Assembly: GCA_919901855.1 (NCBI GenBank)
Contig: CAKKQC010000038.1
Span: 1-64,000, forward strand
Length of the DNA: 64,000 nt
Origin: a bacterium
GTDB lineage: Bacteria; Oederibacteriota; CAKKQC01
Reading direction: 5' to 3'
Of the stretch, positions 1-8,340 are shown in pieces. The translations under genes and the position numbers were made by a program. Below the pieces are notes generated by a model, which saw only the letters and a list, made by a program, of their open reading frames with translations, made no database searches and was not told where the DNA came from. Every line of letters begins with the position of its first letter. The stretch's first letter is position 1.

Positions 1-74
1 GGCTCAGCTCACGGCTGCCTCAGGGAAAGCGGTAAGACTTTCTGGACACCCCACATCGGCCTCCACTGCTCACC

Positions 75-617
75 ATGTTCCATCCTTCGGGGCTATACGA
101 GAAGAGTGGGACGCTGGGGGATGCATATGTGTTCACAAGAGGATTGGACCGACACCTATGGGTTCCTAATCTTTGGGGGAGATCGGACCCTACTTTGCCA
201 TGGCGGTATGTCTTCCTGTTGGGATTCGAAGGGCAGCGCAGTCTTCAGACGTACGAACGGTTCGAGCCGAAGTACGTATCTGCCCTGATCGGTAAGCCTG
301 GATATTGGCCCAATTATGAAGGTGTCGCCAGATCTAAGAACGCCGGATTCATTAAGTTGGCTAGTCCGAAGATCATCTGTGCCAACGCCGGGGATGCCGT
401 GGAGACTTGGGCCAGACTCGAGAAGCACCTCGGTGATATGGGGGGTGGCGCGAACACCTGCATCGTCCCGCTGGGGACGAAGCCGCATGCTCTCGGGGGT
501 GGCTTGGCCGCCCTCTCAAGCGGGACAATAGGCGTGCAGTATCTCATGCCGAGCAGCTTCAATGTTAGGGACGTAAAGCGGGGCAAGTACTTGTGGCTCT
601 ACAAAGTCCAAATGTGA
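75..617 (+). CDS. Unrecognised protein, possibly 5'-truncated or degraded
   Basis: A 180-residue reading frame that I cannot assign. It contains a hydrophobic stretch (PWRYVFLLGFEG), a glycine-rich segment around residue 120 (DMGGGANTCIVPLGTKPHAL) and ends in RDVKRGKYLWLYKVQM. The order and tone of these blocks look like the C-terminal part of a larger globular protein, but I know of no family to name. The in-frame stop at 33-35 blocks extension on this frame; frames 1 and 2 are open to the window edge, so the true 5' part could be frameshifted or lie outside the window. Composition is clearly different from the rest: bases 301-360 are 45 % G+C, against about 70 % elsewhere, which suggests transferred DNA. 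No ribosome binding site supports the ATG at 75. Confidence 0.45.
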   Translation: MFHPSGLYEKSGTLGDAYVFTRGLDRHLWVPNLWGRSDPTLPWRYVFLLGFEGQRSLQTYERFEPKYVSALIGKPGYWPNYEGVARSKNAGFIKLASPKIICANAGDAVETWARLEKHLGDMGGGANTCIVPLGTKPHALGGGLAALSSGTIGVQYLMPSSFNVRDVKRGKYLWLYKVQM

Positions 618-769
618 CTGCACTGCAGGAGTCCCACCGATAGAAGTGGCACTTTCCTTCGATCTGCAACCGGTGTCGTCAGGTTTGGTGATTCAGGCTT
701 AGGCCGGGGGAGATCCTCTTCTTACCACTCCGTCGTTCCCGTGAGCGTGATGGCCGGGATGAAGAAACT
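618..769. other. Intergenic junction, nothing recognised
   Basis: Spacer between the lower-GC ORF and the convergent methyltransferase. I see no terminator hairpin, repeat or RNA gene. Composition rises towards the level of the rest of the window across this stretch, so it may mark the edge of an acquired segment. Confidence 0.4.
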
Positions 770-1540
770 TCAGTTCTTCCGGAACACGAGCATGTCGATG
801 GATTCGGTCATGGGGCCGGAGCGGGCGCCGGACTTCACGATTTCGTCGATCCGGGCCAGGCCCTTTCGGAACTCCTCGTCGGACAGCAGGCGCAGGGACG
901 AGCAGCCGCGGCTGCGCATCTTCTCCGCGAAGGATCGGAAGTCGGCCGCGAAGACCTGCCGGACGGAGTCGACCGTGACGAAGGAGAAGCCGGCCGAGGC
1001 GAAGTCTTCCCTGACCTGCTCGATCGACGGCAGGCGGGCTTCGTCCAGTTCCCGGGAGCCGGTGAAGAAGTCGTAGAACTCGAACCCGGCCAGCCGCCCG
1101 CGGAAACTGTTGCGGACGATGGCGACCCCGTTAGGGGAGAGGACCCGCGCGGCTTCCGCGGCGCAGGCCTTGCGGTCCTCGACGTGGTGGATGACCATGG
1201 ACAACCACGCGAGGTCGAACCGCTCGTCCGTGACCGGCAGGTGCTCGGCCGATCCCGCGAGGTACCTGATCCGGACGGAGGGCCGCTTGATCTCGGCGAT
1301 CCTCCGCATCTCGACCGCGGGCTCGACCCCGAGGACCTCGGCGTCGAGATGGGAGGCGAAGACCTCGGTGAACCGGCCGGTGCCGCTGCCGATGTCGATG
1401 ATCCGGGGAGGGCCGCCGGCGGGCAGGTACTTCCTGACGGCGTCCACCCAGACGTTCCGGGTCTCCGGGAGGAGGTCGCGGGAGGCGTCGTAGCTCGCGG
1501 CGTGGTCCCGGTCGTACCGGATCTTCTCCGGGACGCTCAC
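770..1540 (-). CDS. Class I SAM-dependent methyltransferase
   Basis: 256 residues with a Rossmann-type methyltransferase domain over the first two thirds. Motif I is IIDIGSGTGRF at about residues 46-56, followed by an acidic residue at the end of strand 2 (VLGVEPA) and a motif IV-like FDLAWLSMVIHH. This is the Methyltransf_11/25 pattern. The C-terminal third is variable and probably binds the substrate, which cannot be deduced. The start is GTG, and its first bases overlap the stop codon of the upstream GH130 gene in a GTGA arrangement, so the two are translationally coupled and belong to one minus-strand operon. Small-molecule methylation linked to sugar metabolism is only a guess from that context. 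Confidence 0.85.
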   Translation of the reverse strand: MSVPEKIRYDRDHAASYDASRDLLPETRNVWVDAVRKYLPAGGPPRIIDIGSGTGRFTEVFASHLDAEVLGVEPAVEMRRIAEIKRPSVRIRYLAGSAEHLPVTDERFDLAWLSMVIHHVEDRKACAAEAARVLSPNGVAIVRNSFRGRLAGFEFYDFFTGSRELDEARLPSIEQVREDFASAGFSFVTVDSVRQVFAADFRSFAEKMRSRGCSSLRLLSDEEFRKGLARIDEIVKSGARSGPMTESIDMLVFRKN

Positions 1541-2568
1541 CGGCCGGTCCGCCAGACGTGGTCCACGAGGGAGTCAAGGGGGGCGGTCGCCAGCGCGATG
1601 GCGGTGTCGCAGACGCCGTAGTAGAGACGCAGGACCCCGTCGTGGACGACGGCGCCGGTGGGGAAGATGACGTTGGGGATGAACGAGCCGTGCTTCTCGT
1701 AGTAAGGCTGCGGTTCCATGAGGAAGTCCGGGCAGCGGGCGAGCACCTTGCGGGGGTCGGCGGCATCCAGGATCATGGCGCCCAGCCGGTAGCAGACGCG
1801 GTTGATCGTCCGGTCTTCGCGCTGGACGCCGTGGTAGAGAACCAGCCAGCCGCGGTCACAGCGGATGGGGGGCGTGGAACCACCGATCCGGTCGTCCTCC
1901 CACGGGAACCGGGGCGCCGCGACCAGCTCCGGCGCGGTCCACGCGCGCAGGTCGTCCGAGAAGCTGACCATGATCCCCGGGTTCTCGGCGCCATGGCCGG
2001 TGTCGGTACCAACGTACCCGACGGGCCGTCGCAGGACCGCGTACCGGCCGCCGATCTTCTCCGGGAAGAGGATGACGTCGCGGTCGTCGATCGTCTCGGG
2101 CGTGATCCACGAATGGAATGCCCAGTGCACCCGGTCGTCCGAGACCGCCAGGCCCGACCGCGTCTGGTTCGGGGTCGTCGCGGGGTCGAATCCGGGGTAG
2201 GAGCGGACCTCGGACCGCGGCACCCCGACCCCGGTGGGAAAGCACGACCACGTGTACGGCCGGAAGGCGAAGGTCATCCAGTACCGGCCGTCGAGGACGG
2301 CGAGGCGGGGGTCCTGGACGCTCCCGTGCGGACTGCCCGCCATCTCCGGGGTCAGGACGGGGTCGGGGACGACGTGCTTGAAGGTCACGCCGTCCGCGCT
2401 CCCGAGGAGCCCGATCACGCACTGGAACGGGTCGAACCCGCCGGCCGCGCGCTCGTAGAGCCAGAAGCGGCCGTCGTCCCAGAGGACGCCGGGGTTGAAG
2501 GTCACCGCCCGCCGCCATGGGAAGAGGCCGGGCCGGACGATCGGGTTGTCGGGATGCCGGGTGAACAT
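1537..2568 (-). CDS. GH130-family glycoside phosphorylase/hydrolase
   Basis: 343 residues of the five-bladed beta-propeller family GH130, whose members phosphorolyse beta-1,4-mannosyl bonds (mannosylglucose or mannooligosaccharide phosphorylases) or hydrolyse beta-1,2-mannosides. The N-terminal block reads FTRHPDNPIVRPG then FNPGVLWDDGRFWLYERA, the usual family opening. Later blocks are VQDPRLAVLDGRYWMTF, GGSTPPIRCDRGWLVLYHGV and LRLYYGVCDTAIALA. I chose the ATG at 2568 rather than the longer frame because homology-like sequence begins right there. A TATGGT hexamer lies 14 bases upstream. The product is cytoplasmic (no signal peptide). It overlaps the methyltransferase downstream and diverges from the URO-D-like gene. 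Mannooligosaccharide phosphorylase versus another GH130 specificity cannot be settled by eye. Confidence 0.88.
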   Translation of the reverse strand: MFTRHPDNPIVRPGLFPWRRAVTFNPGVLWDDGRFWLYERAAGGFDPFQCVIGLLGSADGVTFKHVVPDPVLTPEMAGSPHGSVQDPRLAVLDGRYWMTFAFRPYTWSCFPTGVGVPRSEVRSYPGFDPATTPNQTRSGLAVSDDRVHWAFHSWITPETIDDRDVILFPEKIGGRYAVLRRPVGYVGTDTGHGAENPGIMVSFSDDLRAWTAPELVAAPRFPWEDDRIGGSTPPIRCDRGWLVLYHGVQREDRTINRVCYRLGAMILDAADPRKVLARCPDFLMEPQPYYEKHGSFIPNVIFPTGAVVHDGVLRLYYGVCDTAIALATAPLDSLVDHVWRTGR

Positions 2569-2622
2569 GAACGCCGTCCGTGACCATACCACGGGGGCGG
2601 GGGAGCGGTCCCGAGGGGGTGC

Positions 2623-2628
2623 TACAAT
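2623..2628 (+). promoter_or_regulatory. -10 element, leaderless
   Basis: TACAAT lies exactly 7 bases before the ATG at 2636. With normal -10 to +1 spacing transcription would begin at the start codon itself. No Shine-Dalgarno sequence is present in the gap. Confidence 0.55.
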
Positions 2629-2635
2629 CCGCGAC

Positions 2636-3679
2636 ATGAACGCGGTCGGGACCCGCATCGGCCGGTGGCGGAAGTTCATGAACCCGGCGTCGCCGCCCGG
2701 ATTCCTGTACATCGTCCGGGAACCCATGCAGGAGGCCGGGATGCCCCCGGCAGTCCGGCCGAGCCACCCCGATCGTGCCGCCTGGATGGCCCACATCCGC
2801 TGGCAGTACGACTACCTGCGGCGCCGGACCGGATGGTGGGACGACGACTTCGTGCCGTACCTGAACCTGATGACGGGTACCGAGATCTTTGCCGAGGCCT
2901 TCGGGTGCGTCGTCCACCGGCCCGCGGACGACATGCCGTTCGCGCTTGCGTGCGTCTCGACCCCGGCGCAGGCGGCGAAGCTCAGGGTGCCCGAGTTGTC
3001 GACGTCCACGGCGGCCCGGATCTTCGACATGGCGGACGAACTGCGCCGGGAGTTCGGGACGGAGCCGCTCCTGCGGCTCGCCGATCTCCAGAGCCCCATG
3101 GACGTCACGTCCCTGATCTGGGACAAGAACACGCTCTACGGCGCCATGCTCGAGACGCCGGAGGCGGTCAAGGAGCTCTCGGGCAAGGTGAAGCGGTTCA
3201 TGACCGCCTTCCTCGACGAGTGGTTCCGGCGGTACGGGACCACGGTCGTCGCGCACTACCCGGACTACGTCATGGAACGGTGCGTGTCGTTCTCCGTGGA
3301 CGAGGTCGGGGCGGTCTCGCCGGCCATGTTCGACGAGTTCTTCGCGGACGAGTTGAACGAGCTCTCGGACCGGTACGGCGGGCTGGGCGTCCACTGCTGC
3401 GCGAACGCGAAGCACCAGTGGGGGAAGTTCCGGCGCTTAAGGGGCCTGCGGTTCGTGAACATCGGGGTGTGGTCGGACATCCGCGAGGTCGCGGCCGCGT
3501 TCCCGTCCGTCCTGCACTGGCATAACTGGCGGCCGGAAGGGCCGGTCGAGACGTGGGGGGAGAAGCTGCCGCCGGACACGCGGATCGTGCTCGAGGTATG
3601 GGCTCCCGGTCGCGCCCAGGCCGCCGACCTCGCGGGCCGCCTCGCGGCCCTGCGGCAGGAGCTGTCCCCGGGGTTCTGA
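2636..3679 (+). CDS. Uroporphyrinogen decarboxylase-like protein (URO-D/MtaA superfamily)
   Basis: 347 residues resembling the divergent URO-D-like proteins common in anaerobic and environmental bacteria, which include corrinoid methyltransferases such as MtaA and CmuA as well as many of unknown function. Typical features are the N-terminal helix-rich region (WDDDFVPYLNLMTGTEIFAEAFGC), DLQSPMDVTSLIWD in mid-protein, and LGVHCCANAKHQW near residue 260, where a His-x-Cys-type site could bind zinc as in the methyltransferase members. It is not a haem-pathway HemE: the usual N-terminal arginine motif is absent and no haem genes are nearby. The longer frame starting at 2495 is rejected because the promoter-like TACAAT sits 7 bases before this ATG. 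It ends one base before the convergent NIF3-like gene. Confidence 0.75.
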   Translation: MNAVGTRIGRWRKFMNPASPPGFLYIVREPMQEAGMPPAVRPSHPDRAAWMAHIRWQYDYLRRRTGWWDDDFVPYLNLMTGTEIFAEAFGCVVHRPADDMPFALACVSTPAQAAKLRVPELSTSTAARIFDMADELRREFGTEPLLRLADLQSPMDVTSLIWDKNTLYGAMLETPEAVKELSGKVKRFMTAFLDEWFRRYGTTVVAHYPDYVMERCVSFSVDEVGAVSPAMFDEFFADELNELSDRYGGLGVHCCANAKHQWGKFRRLRGLRFVNIGVWSDIREVAAAFPSVLHWHNWRPEGPVETWGEKLPPDTRIVLEVWAPGRAQAADLAGRLAALRQELSPGF

Positions 3680-3680
3680 G

Positions 3681-4466
3681 TTACAGAAGCCGGAACGATG
3701 AGCCGGCGGGGACAAACCAGACGGGGATGTTCGGGAGGGTGCCCTCGAGCAGGCGGGCCAGGTATTCCATGCCCGCCTCTTCCGATGGTTCGTGGCCGAG
3801 GACGACGAGCGCGGCGCGGCGGCCCTGCCGGACCGCGTCGCGGACCCACTCGTAGGATTCCCACTCGTGGTCCTCGCCGCAGACGACGGCTTCGACGCCC
3901 GGGCGCCTGAGGTCCGCGATCAGGTTCCGCCCGCCGCCGAAGCCCGAATGATAGGCGACGCGGCGGGGGACCAGGCCGGGATCACCGACGACGCGAACGG
4001 CGCCGATGCCGAGCCGCCGCTTGGCTGACGCCACGATTCGGCGGACGGACCAGCGCGGGAAGGCGATGTAGCGTGATCCTGCGGGGTGCTGGAACCGGGT
4101 CCAGCCGAGCCGGTCGAGTTGGCCCTCGCGCACTCCGTCGGGCCGCCGGTCGTGCCAGGTGTCGTGCGTGCGGTAGACGGCGAGATGGTGGCGCTCGATG
4201 AACCGCCTCTTCCTGGCGTAGACGGGGTCGCCGCGGAGCCAGTTCGTCTCGTCGAGGTGGTTGTACCAGAGCGGTTCGTGGGTGACGATCATGTTCGCGC
4301 CGAGTCTGGCCGCCGTCTCGAGGACGGCCTGGGTCGGCATGAACGTGACGACGATCCCGCGGACGGGGTCGTTCGGCCGGCCGCACTTGAGGGTGTCCAC
4401 GGTAACCTTGCGGGGGGCCACGCCCATTCCCGCGTTCATCGTCCGGATCACCTCGGCGATAGTCAT
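3681..4466 (-). CDS. NIF3-like dinuclear metal-centre protein (DUF34)
   Basis: 261 residues of the NIF3/DUF34 family, which form hexameric toroids with a two-metal site and are linked to GTP cyclohydrolase-like or metal-related functions. The N-terminal half has GIVVTFMPTQAVLETAARLGANMIVTHEPLWYN, corresponding to the family block normally ending THHPLFW; here the second histidine is glutamate. The second ligand block, usually YAAHTNLD, reads YRTHDTWHD. The C-terminal block VVCGEDHEWESYEW corresponds to the GExxHH motif and is again altered. A Shine-Dalgarno GGAG precedes the ATG. It begins 22 bases after the end of the GH2 gene, so it is probably the second gene of that operon. The altered ligands suggest a distinct subfamily. 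Confidence 0.8.
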   Translation of the reverse strand: MTIAEVIRTMNAGMGVAPRKVTVDTLKCGRPNDPVRGIVVTFMPTQAVLETAARLGANMIVTHEPLWYNHLDETNWLRGDPVYARKRRFIERHHLAVYRTHDTWHDRRPDGVREGQLDRLGWTRFQHPAGSRYIAFPRWSVRRIVASAKRRLGIGAVRVVGDPGLVPRRVAYHSGFGGGRNLIADLRRPGVEAVVCGEDHEWESYEWVRDAVRQGRRAALVVLGHEPSEEAGMEYLARLLEGTLPNIPVWFVPAGSSFRLL

Positions 4467-4488
4467 GAATCTGCTCCTTTCGCGCGCG

Positions 4489-7400
4489 CTACCGCTGGAT
4501 CAGGTCGAGCTCGGCGACGGAGGCGTACGGCTTGCCATTGACCTCGCTGAGCGCTACCAGTTTGAGCCAGCGGGCCCTGGCGGGGGCGGCGAAGCGGACA
4601 TCCTGGCGGCCGTCGCGGTTCTCGAACCGGCCTTTCGCGACAGGGGTCCCCCAGGCCTTGCCGTCGGCGCTGACGTAGACCTCGTAGTCCGCGATCCGGC
4701 CGTTCTCGTTCCAGTGGCGGGCCGTGTAACGGACCCCATTGAACTCGACCGTCTTCCCGAGGTCGACGACGAGTTCGTGCGGGTGCGCGGGGGCATCCGG
4801 GCTCCAGCGAGAATGCCAGAAGCTGTGCGGGTCCCCGTCGACGGCCATATCCGGCTCGTTGCCGTCGGGCTGGAAGCTGTCGGCCGTGGCCTTCCACTCG
4901 CCCAGCCCGGCGGGATACGCGAAGAGGCCTTCGAGGGGAGGCGCTCCGGGTTCCTCCGCCTTCCACGGCGCGACCGTGCCGTCGGAGCCCGGCCCCGCGA
5001 GCGCCGGCAGGGGACGGCGCGGCGGGACCCGGCGGGCGAGGGAGGAGACGTCCTTCACCGGCTTCGAGAGGATGTTGAGGCAGTAGCCGAACCGCACCGG
5101 GTCCGACCACACGATGTACGGATCCATCGGACGCGGGCCGCACGAGGCCGAGCCCACCCCGAGCGTCTTCGCGGCGAGGACGAGGACGGTGGCCCGGCTG
5201 GGCGGCAGGTCGACCGAGTACGGAGGCGGTTCGAGAATCTCATCCGCGTAGGGAAGCGCGGACGCCTGCATCGGCTTGTCCGGCGAACTCGCGACGAGCC
5301 CCGCGCCCTTGGCGTCCGTCAGCGCCATCCAGGCGACGTCCTCGTGGTTCCCGCACTCCATCGGCTTCGCATACGGCGTGAGCTGGTCGGCCACCGACGA
5401 CTCGTAGAATCCCACGTCGGACCCGCGCTGGCGATCCGCGTAGTTCTCCATAGGCCCCCGGCCGACGTACGCGACCCGGCTCAGCCGCTTGTCGAAGCTC
5501 ATGCGGATGCCGACCCGGGCGAGCGCGATCCGGCGGCCCCGCGGCGAGACGGCGTGGTCCGCGACGATGGTGCCGTCGCCGTAGACGGTGTAGACGGCGG
5601 CGTGGTTCACGCCCCAGTTCCGCTTCCCCTCGCCGAACGTCGAGAGCTCGATTCGGACGGACGCGGGGGTGAGGCGCACGGCGCGCGACGAAAGCGTCCG
5701 CCACGCGAGCGCCCTCAGCCCGTACCGCTTCCACCCCTCGTCGGCCCAGTCGTCGTCGTTCCGGTGCGGCGCGCGCCAGAGGTGCAGCCGCGGCCCGCCG
5801 TTCTCGACGAGAAGGTTCGCGCCCCCGGCGGCCAGCCGGGTGATCGTGCCCGCGGCCCGGTCCACGACCAGCTCGAAGCCGCTGCCGGTCACGATGATCC
5901 AGTTCGGATCCACGGAGAGCTCGACGGGCTTCATCCCGGCGGGGTTGATCGCGGGGGCGGGAAGCGCGGCCGGCAGGGGGAACTGGGCTGCCGCCAGCTC
6001 GAGCCCCTTCGGGCCCCAGGGCCGGTCCTCGGCGAGCGCGAAAGAGACGCGGAGGAAATACTCCACGCCCGGCTTCGCCTTGAACTTCTTCAGCGGCAGG
6101 GCCACTACGGCTTCCTGGCCGGGGCCGAGCGCGGGCACGGCCAGCTTGCCCTGGTCCACTACCACCCCGTCGCCCGCGACCTCCCACGATCCGCGGAACG
6201 CCGACAGGTCGATGAACTGGTACTTGTTCCGGAGCCGGATCCTGCCCGACGCCGCGTCCACGGCCTCGATCCCGATCCACTGGTACGCGCGCTTCATCTC
6301 GGGGTAGTGCGGCTTCGGCGTCCGGTCGTGCCAGACCACGCCCTTGTGGATGAAGTACCAGTCATTCGGCACTTCCCCGAACCCGCCCCCGTACGCCAGG
6401 TAGGGCCGGCCGGGCTGGCGCAGGTTCCAGAGGCCCTGGTCCTGCCACTCCCAGATCGCGCCGCCCATGATCGCCGGGTAGCGGTCGAAGACGTCGTTGT
6501 AGTCGCCGATCGAGCCCATGGAGTTGTTCATCGCATGGGCGTATTCGCACATGTAGTAGGGCTTCGTGAAAGAAGGGTCCTGGGCGATCCGGGCGACTTC
6601 GTCGGGGTGCGTGTACATCTGGCTGTCCACGTCGGCGGGGTTATCCTTGCCGATATCCCAGCTCTGGTAGTGGACCGGCCGGGTGGGGTCGAGCGCGCGG
6701 ACGGCCTCGAGGGCCTTGACGAAGCTCGAGCCCCCGCCGTTCTCGTTGCCGAGCGACCACATTATCACGCTGGCGTGGTTCCGGAAGTTGACCGTGTTCG
6801 CCACGTTCCGGTCCACGATCGCGGACGTGAACCGGGGGTCGCGGTCGAGGACGCCGTACGTGCCGTGGCACTCGACGTTGGCCTCGGCGACCAGCCAGAG
6901 CCCGTATTCGTCGCAGAGCTCGTACCAGCGCGGGTCGTCCGAGTAGTGGCAGGTCCGGACGTGATTGCAGTTGCCCTGCTTGAGTACCTCGATATCCCGG
7001 ATCATGCGCGCCTCGCTGATGACGTGGCCCGTGTCCGCCCAATGCTCGTGCCGGTTGGCGCCCTTGAGCTTGACGGGGACCCCGTTGACCGTGAAGATGC
7101 GGCCCTTGATCTCGACCTTGCGGAACCCGGTGCGGCAGGACAGGTACTCGTCCGCCTTCCGGCCGTCGCCGAGGGCGAGCACGGTCGTGTAGAGGACGGG
7201 GGTCTCGGCGGTCCACTTGGCGGGGGCGGTGACGGGCACCCGGAGGACGGCCTCATGCTTGCCGCCGGGCGCCAGCGCCGGGACCGGAAGCTCGGCGGCG
7301 GCGCCCGCGACCGGGCGTCCCTTCGGGTCGAGCAGGACGACCGAGAGCTTCCGCGCCGGCGAGGGCGAGTTCCCGGAGTTCTTGACCTTCGCGGTCACTT

Positions 7401-8196
7401 CGAGGACGGCGTCCCGGTAGCCGGCGTCGAGGTCGGTCCGGACGAAGAAGTCCCGGACATGGACGGCGGGCGCGGTCCAGAGCGTGACGTTCCGCGTGAT
7501 GCCGGAGAGACGCCACTTGTCCTGGTCCTCGAGGTAGGACCCCGCGCAGTACCGCCAGACCTCGACCGCGATCGTGTTGCGGGCCCCGGGCTTCACATGG
7601 GCCGTCACGTCGAACTCGGCCGCGTTCTTGCTGTTGACACTGTAGCCGACGTAGGCGCCGTTGATCCAGAGGTAGAAGGCCGAGTCCACGCCGTCGAAGG
7701 CGAGGTAGATCCGGCGTCCGCTCCACGCGGCGGGGACGTCGAAGTCGCGCCGGTAGGAGCCCACGGGGTTCCGCTCCTCGTAGGCCGTGTACTCGCGCGG
7801 CGGCTCGGACATGACGTGCGGCGGATCGATCCGGAACGTATACCCGATGTTCTTGTAATACGGGGTCCCGTAGCCGTGGACCTGCCAGCAGGCGGGTACG
7901 GGCAGATCCGCCCAGCGGGCGACGTCGAATGCGGGCTTCCAGAAATCCGCGGGGCGCTGTTCGGGCCTGGCGACCCAGTGGAACTTCCAGACGCCGTTCA
8001 GGCTGCGGGCCCACGCGGAGGCGTGCCGATCGGCGGCGGCGGCCTCCTGGAGGGTCGGGTAGGGCATTGACGTGGCGTGCGCCTGGAGCTTGTTGACGCC
8101 AAGACATTGCGGGTCCTCGATCTCGGGCGGGATGGGGGCGGCACCGGCCGCCCAGGCGTGGACCGCGGTGGCCATCAGGAGGACCGGGGCCAGCAC
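4489..8196 (-). CDS. Exported GH2 beta-galactosidase with C-terminal F5/8-type (CBM32-like) domain
   Basis: 1,235 residues counted from the GTG at 8196. A signal peptide (LAPVLLMATAVHAWAAGAA) precedes the LacZ-type domains: sugar-binding domain about 60-240, Ig-like 245-360, TIM barrel 360-650, second Ig-like region, then a Bgal small-chain domain about 780-1050. The acid/base is E485 in SLGNENGG and the nucleophile E551 in YMCEYAHAMNNS. Residues about 1090-1235 (DMAVDGDPHSFWHSRWS through WLKLVALSEVNG) form a discoidin-like carbohydrate-binding domain. The enzyme should hydrolyse terminal beta-galactosides outside the cytoplasm. The start is ambiguous: a strong Shine-Dalgarno drives a different frame immediately upstream (8175-8234), which stops at an ATG in frame with this gene. 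LacZ-like beta-galactosidase is likeliest; beta-mannosidase is less so. Confidence 0.92.
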   Translation of the reverse strand: MLAPVLLMATAVHAWAAGAAPIPPEIEDPQCLGVNKLQAHATSMPYPTLQEAAAADRHASAWARSLNGVWKFHWVARPEQRPADFWKPAFDVARWADLPVPACWQVHGYGTPYYKNIGYTFRIDPPHVMSEPPREYTAYEERNPVGSYRRDFDVPAAWSGRRIYLAFDGVDSAFYLWINGAYVGYSVNSKNAAEFDVTAHVKPGARNTIAVEVWRYCAGSYLEDQDKWRLSGITRNVTLWTAPAVHVRDFFVRTDLDAGYRDAVLEVTAKVKNSGNSPSPARKLSVVLLDPKGRPVAGAAAELPVPALAPGGKHEAVLRVPVTAPAKWTAETPVLYTTVLALGDGRKADEYLSCRTGFRKVEIKGRIFTVNGVPVKLKGANRHEHWADTGHVISEARMIRDIEVLKQGNCNHVRTCHYSDDPRWYELCDEYGLWLVAEANVECHGTYGVLDRDPRFTSAIVDRNVANTVNFRNHASVIMWSLGNENGGGSSFVKALEAVRALDPTRPVHYQSWDIGKDNPADVDSQMYTHPDEVARIAQDPSFTKPYYMCEYAHAMNNSMGSIGDYNDVFDRYPAIMGGAIWEWQDQGLWNLRQPGRPYLAYGGGFGEVPNDWYFIHKGVVWHDRTPKPHYPEMKRAYQWIGIEAVDAASGRIRLRNKYQFIDLSAFRGSWEVAGDGVVVDQGKLAVPALGPGQEAVVALPLKKFKAKPGVEYFLRVSFALAEDRPWGPKGLELAAAQFPLPAALPAPAINPAGMKPVELSVDPNWIIVTGSGFELVVDRAAGTITRLAAGGANLLVENGGPRLHLWRAPHRNDDDWADEGWKRYGLRALAWRTLSSRAVRLTPASVRIELSTFGEGKRNWGVNHAAVYTVYGDGTIVADHAVSPRGRRIALARVGIRMSFDKRLSRVAYVGRGPMENYADRQRGSDVGFYESSVADQLTPYAKPMECGNHEDVAWMALTDAKGAGLVASSPDKPMQASALPYADEILEPPPYSVDLPPSRATVLVLAAKTLGVGSASCGPRPMDPYIVWSDPVRFGYCLNILSKPVKDVSSLARRVPPRRPLPALAGPGSDGTVAPWKAEEPGAPPLEGLFAYPAGLGEWKATADSFQPDGNEPDMAVDGDPHSFWHSRWSPDAPAHPHELVVDLGKTVEFNGVRYTARHWNENGRIADYEVYVSADGKAWGTPVAKGRFENRDGRQDVRFAAPARARWLKLVALSEVNGKPYASVAELDLIQR

Positions 8197-8234
8197 GTCG
8201 AAACGGCCGGGTGGGCGGATGACTGACGATCCAT
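8175..8234 (-). CDS. Short upstream ORF with strong RBS (or frameshifted start of the GH2 gene)
   Basis: The best ribosome binding site before the GH2 gene, AGGAGGTG at 8241-8248 on the minus strand, lies 6 bases before the ATG at 8234. That ATG opens a 19-codon frame (MDRQSSAHPAVSTCWPRSS) out of phase with GH2. It stops in a TGATG overlap whose ATG (8175) is in frame with GH2. Either this is a short coupled leader ORF, or a single-base indel near 8196 hides a continuous signal peptide beginning at 8234. Confidence 0.45.
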   Translation of the reverse strand: MDRQSSAHPAVSTCWPRSS

Positions 8235-8273
8235 CGTCTGCACCTCCTGCTATGGTTCAGAATGCCCGAGAGG

Positions 8274-8283
8274 CATAATATAG
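8274..8283. promoter_or_regulatory. Bidirectional AT-rich promoter core
   Basis: An isolated AT-rich tract (CATAATATAG) in an otherwise GC-rich stretch between the divergent GH2 and SDR genes. It offers TAATAT for the plus strand and TATTAT or TATATT for the minus strand. Both genes have Shine-Dalgarno sites, so unlike many others in the window these transcripts would carry leaders of about 30-60 bases. Confidence 0.45.
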
Positions 8284-8292
8284 CCTTTCCGG

Positions 8293-8312
8293 CCCGCCGC
8301 CTGCGCGGCGGG
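8293..8312 (+). promoter_or_regulatory. Hairpin in the 5' leader of the SDR gene
   Basis: A perfect 8-bp stem with a 4-base loop (CCCGCCGC, CTGC, GCGGCGGG) lies between the promoter core and the Shine-Dalgarno sequence. It could stabilise the leader or act as an attenuator. There is no T tract, so it is not a classical terminator. Confidence 0.35.
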
Positions 8313-8340
8313 TCGCGGGTTTCAAGGAGGCGGAAGGAAC

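Noticed and set aside
2636-3679. Haem-pathway uroporphyrinogen decarboxylase (HemE)
   Set aside because: The N-terminal arginine motif of HemE is absent and there are no haem genes nearby; it is a divergent URO-D-like protein.
4261-8070. 1,269-codon open frame on the plus strand, antisense to the GH2 gene
   Set aside because: Very GC-rich DNA keeps antisense frames open. The translation is a low-complexity run of R, V, G, P, A and D without any domain, whereas the minus strand encodes a complete GH2 enzyme with active-site residues.
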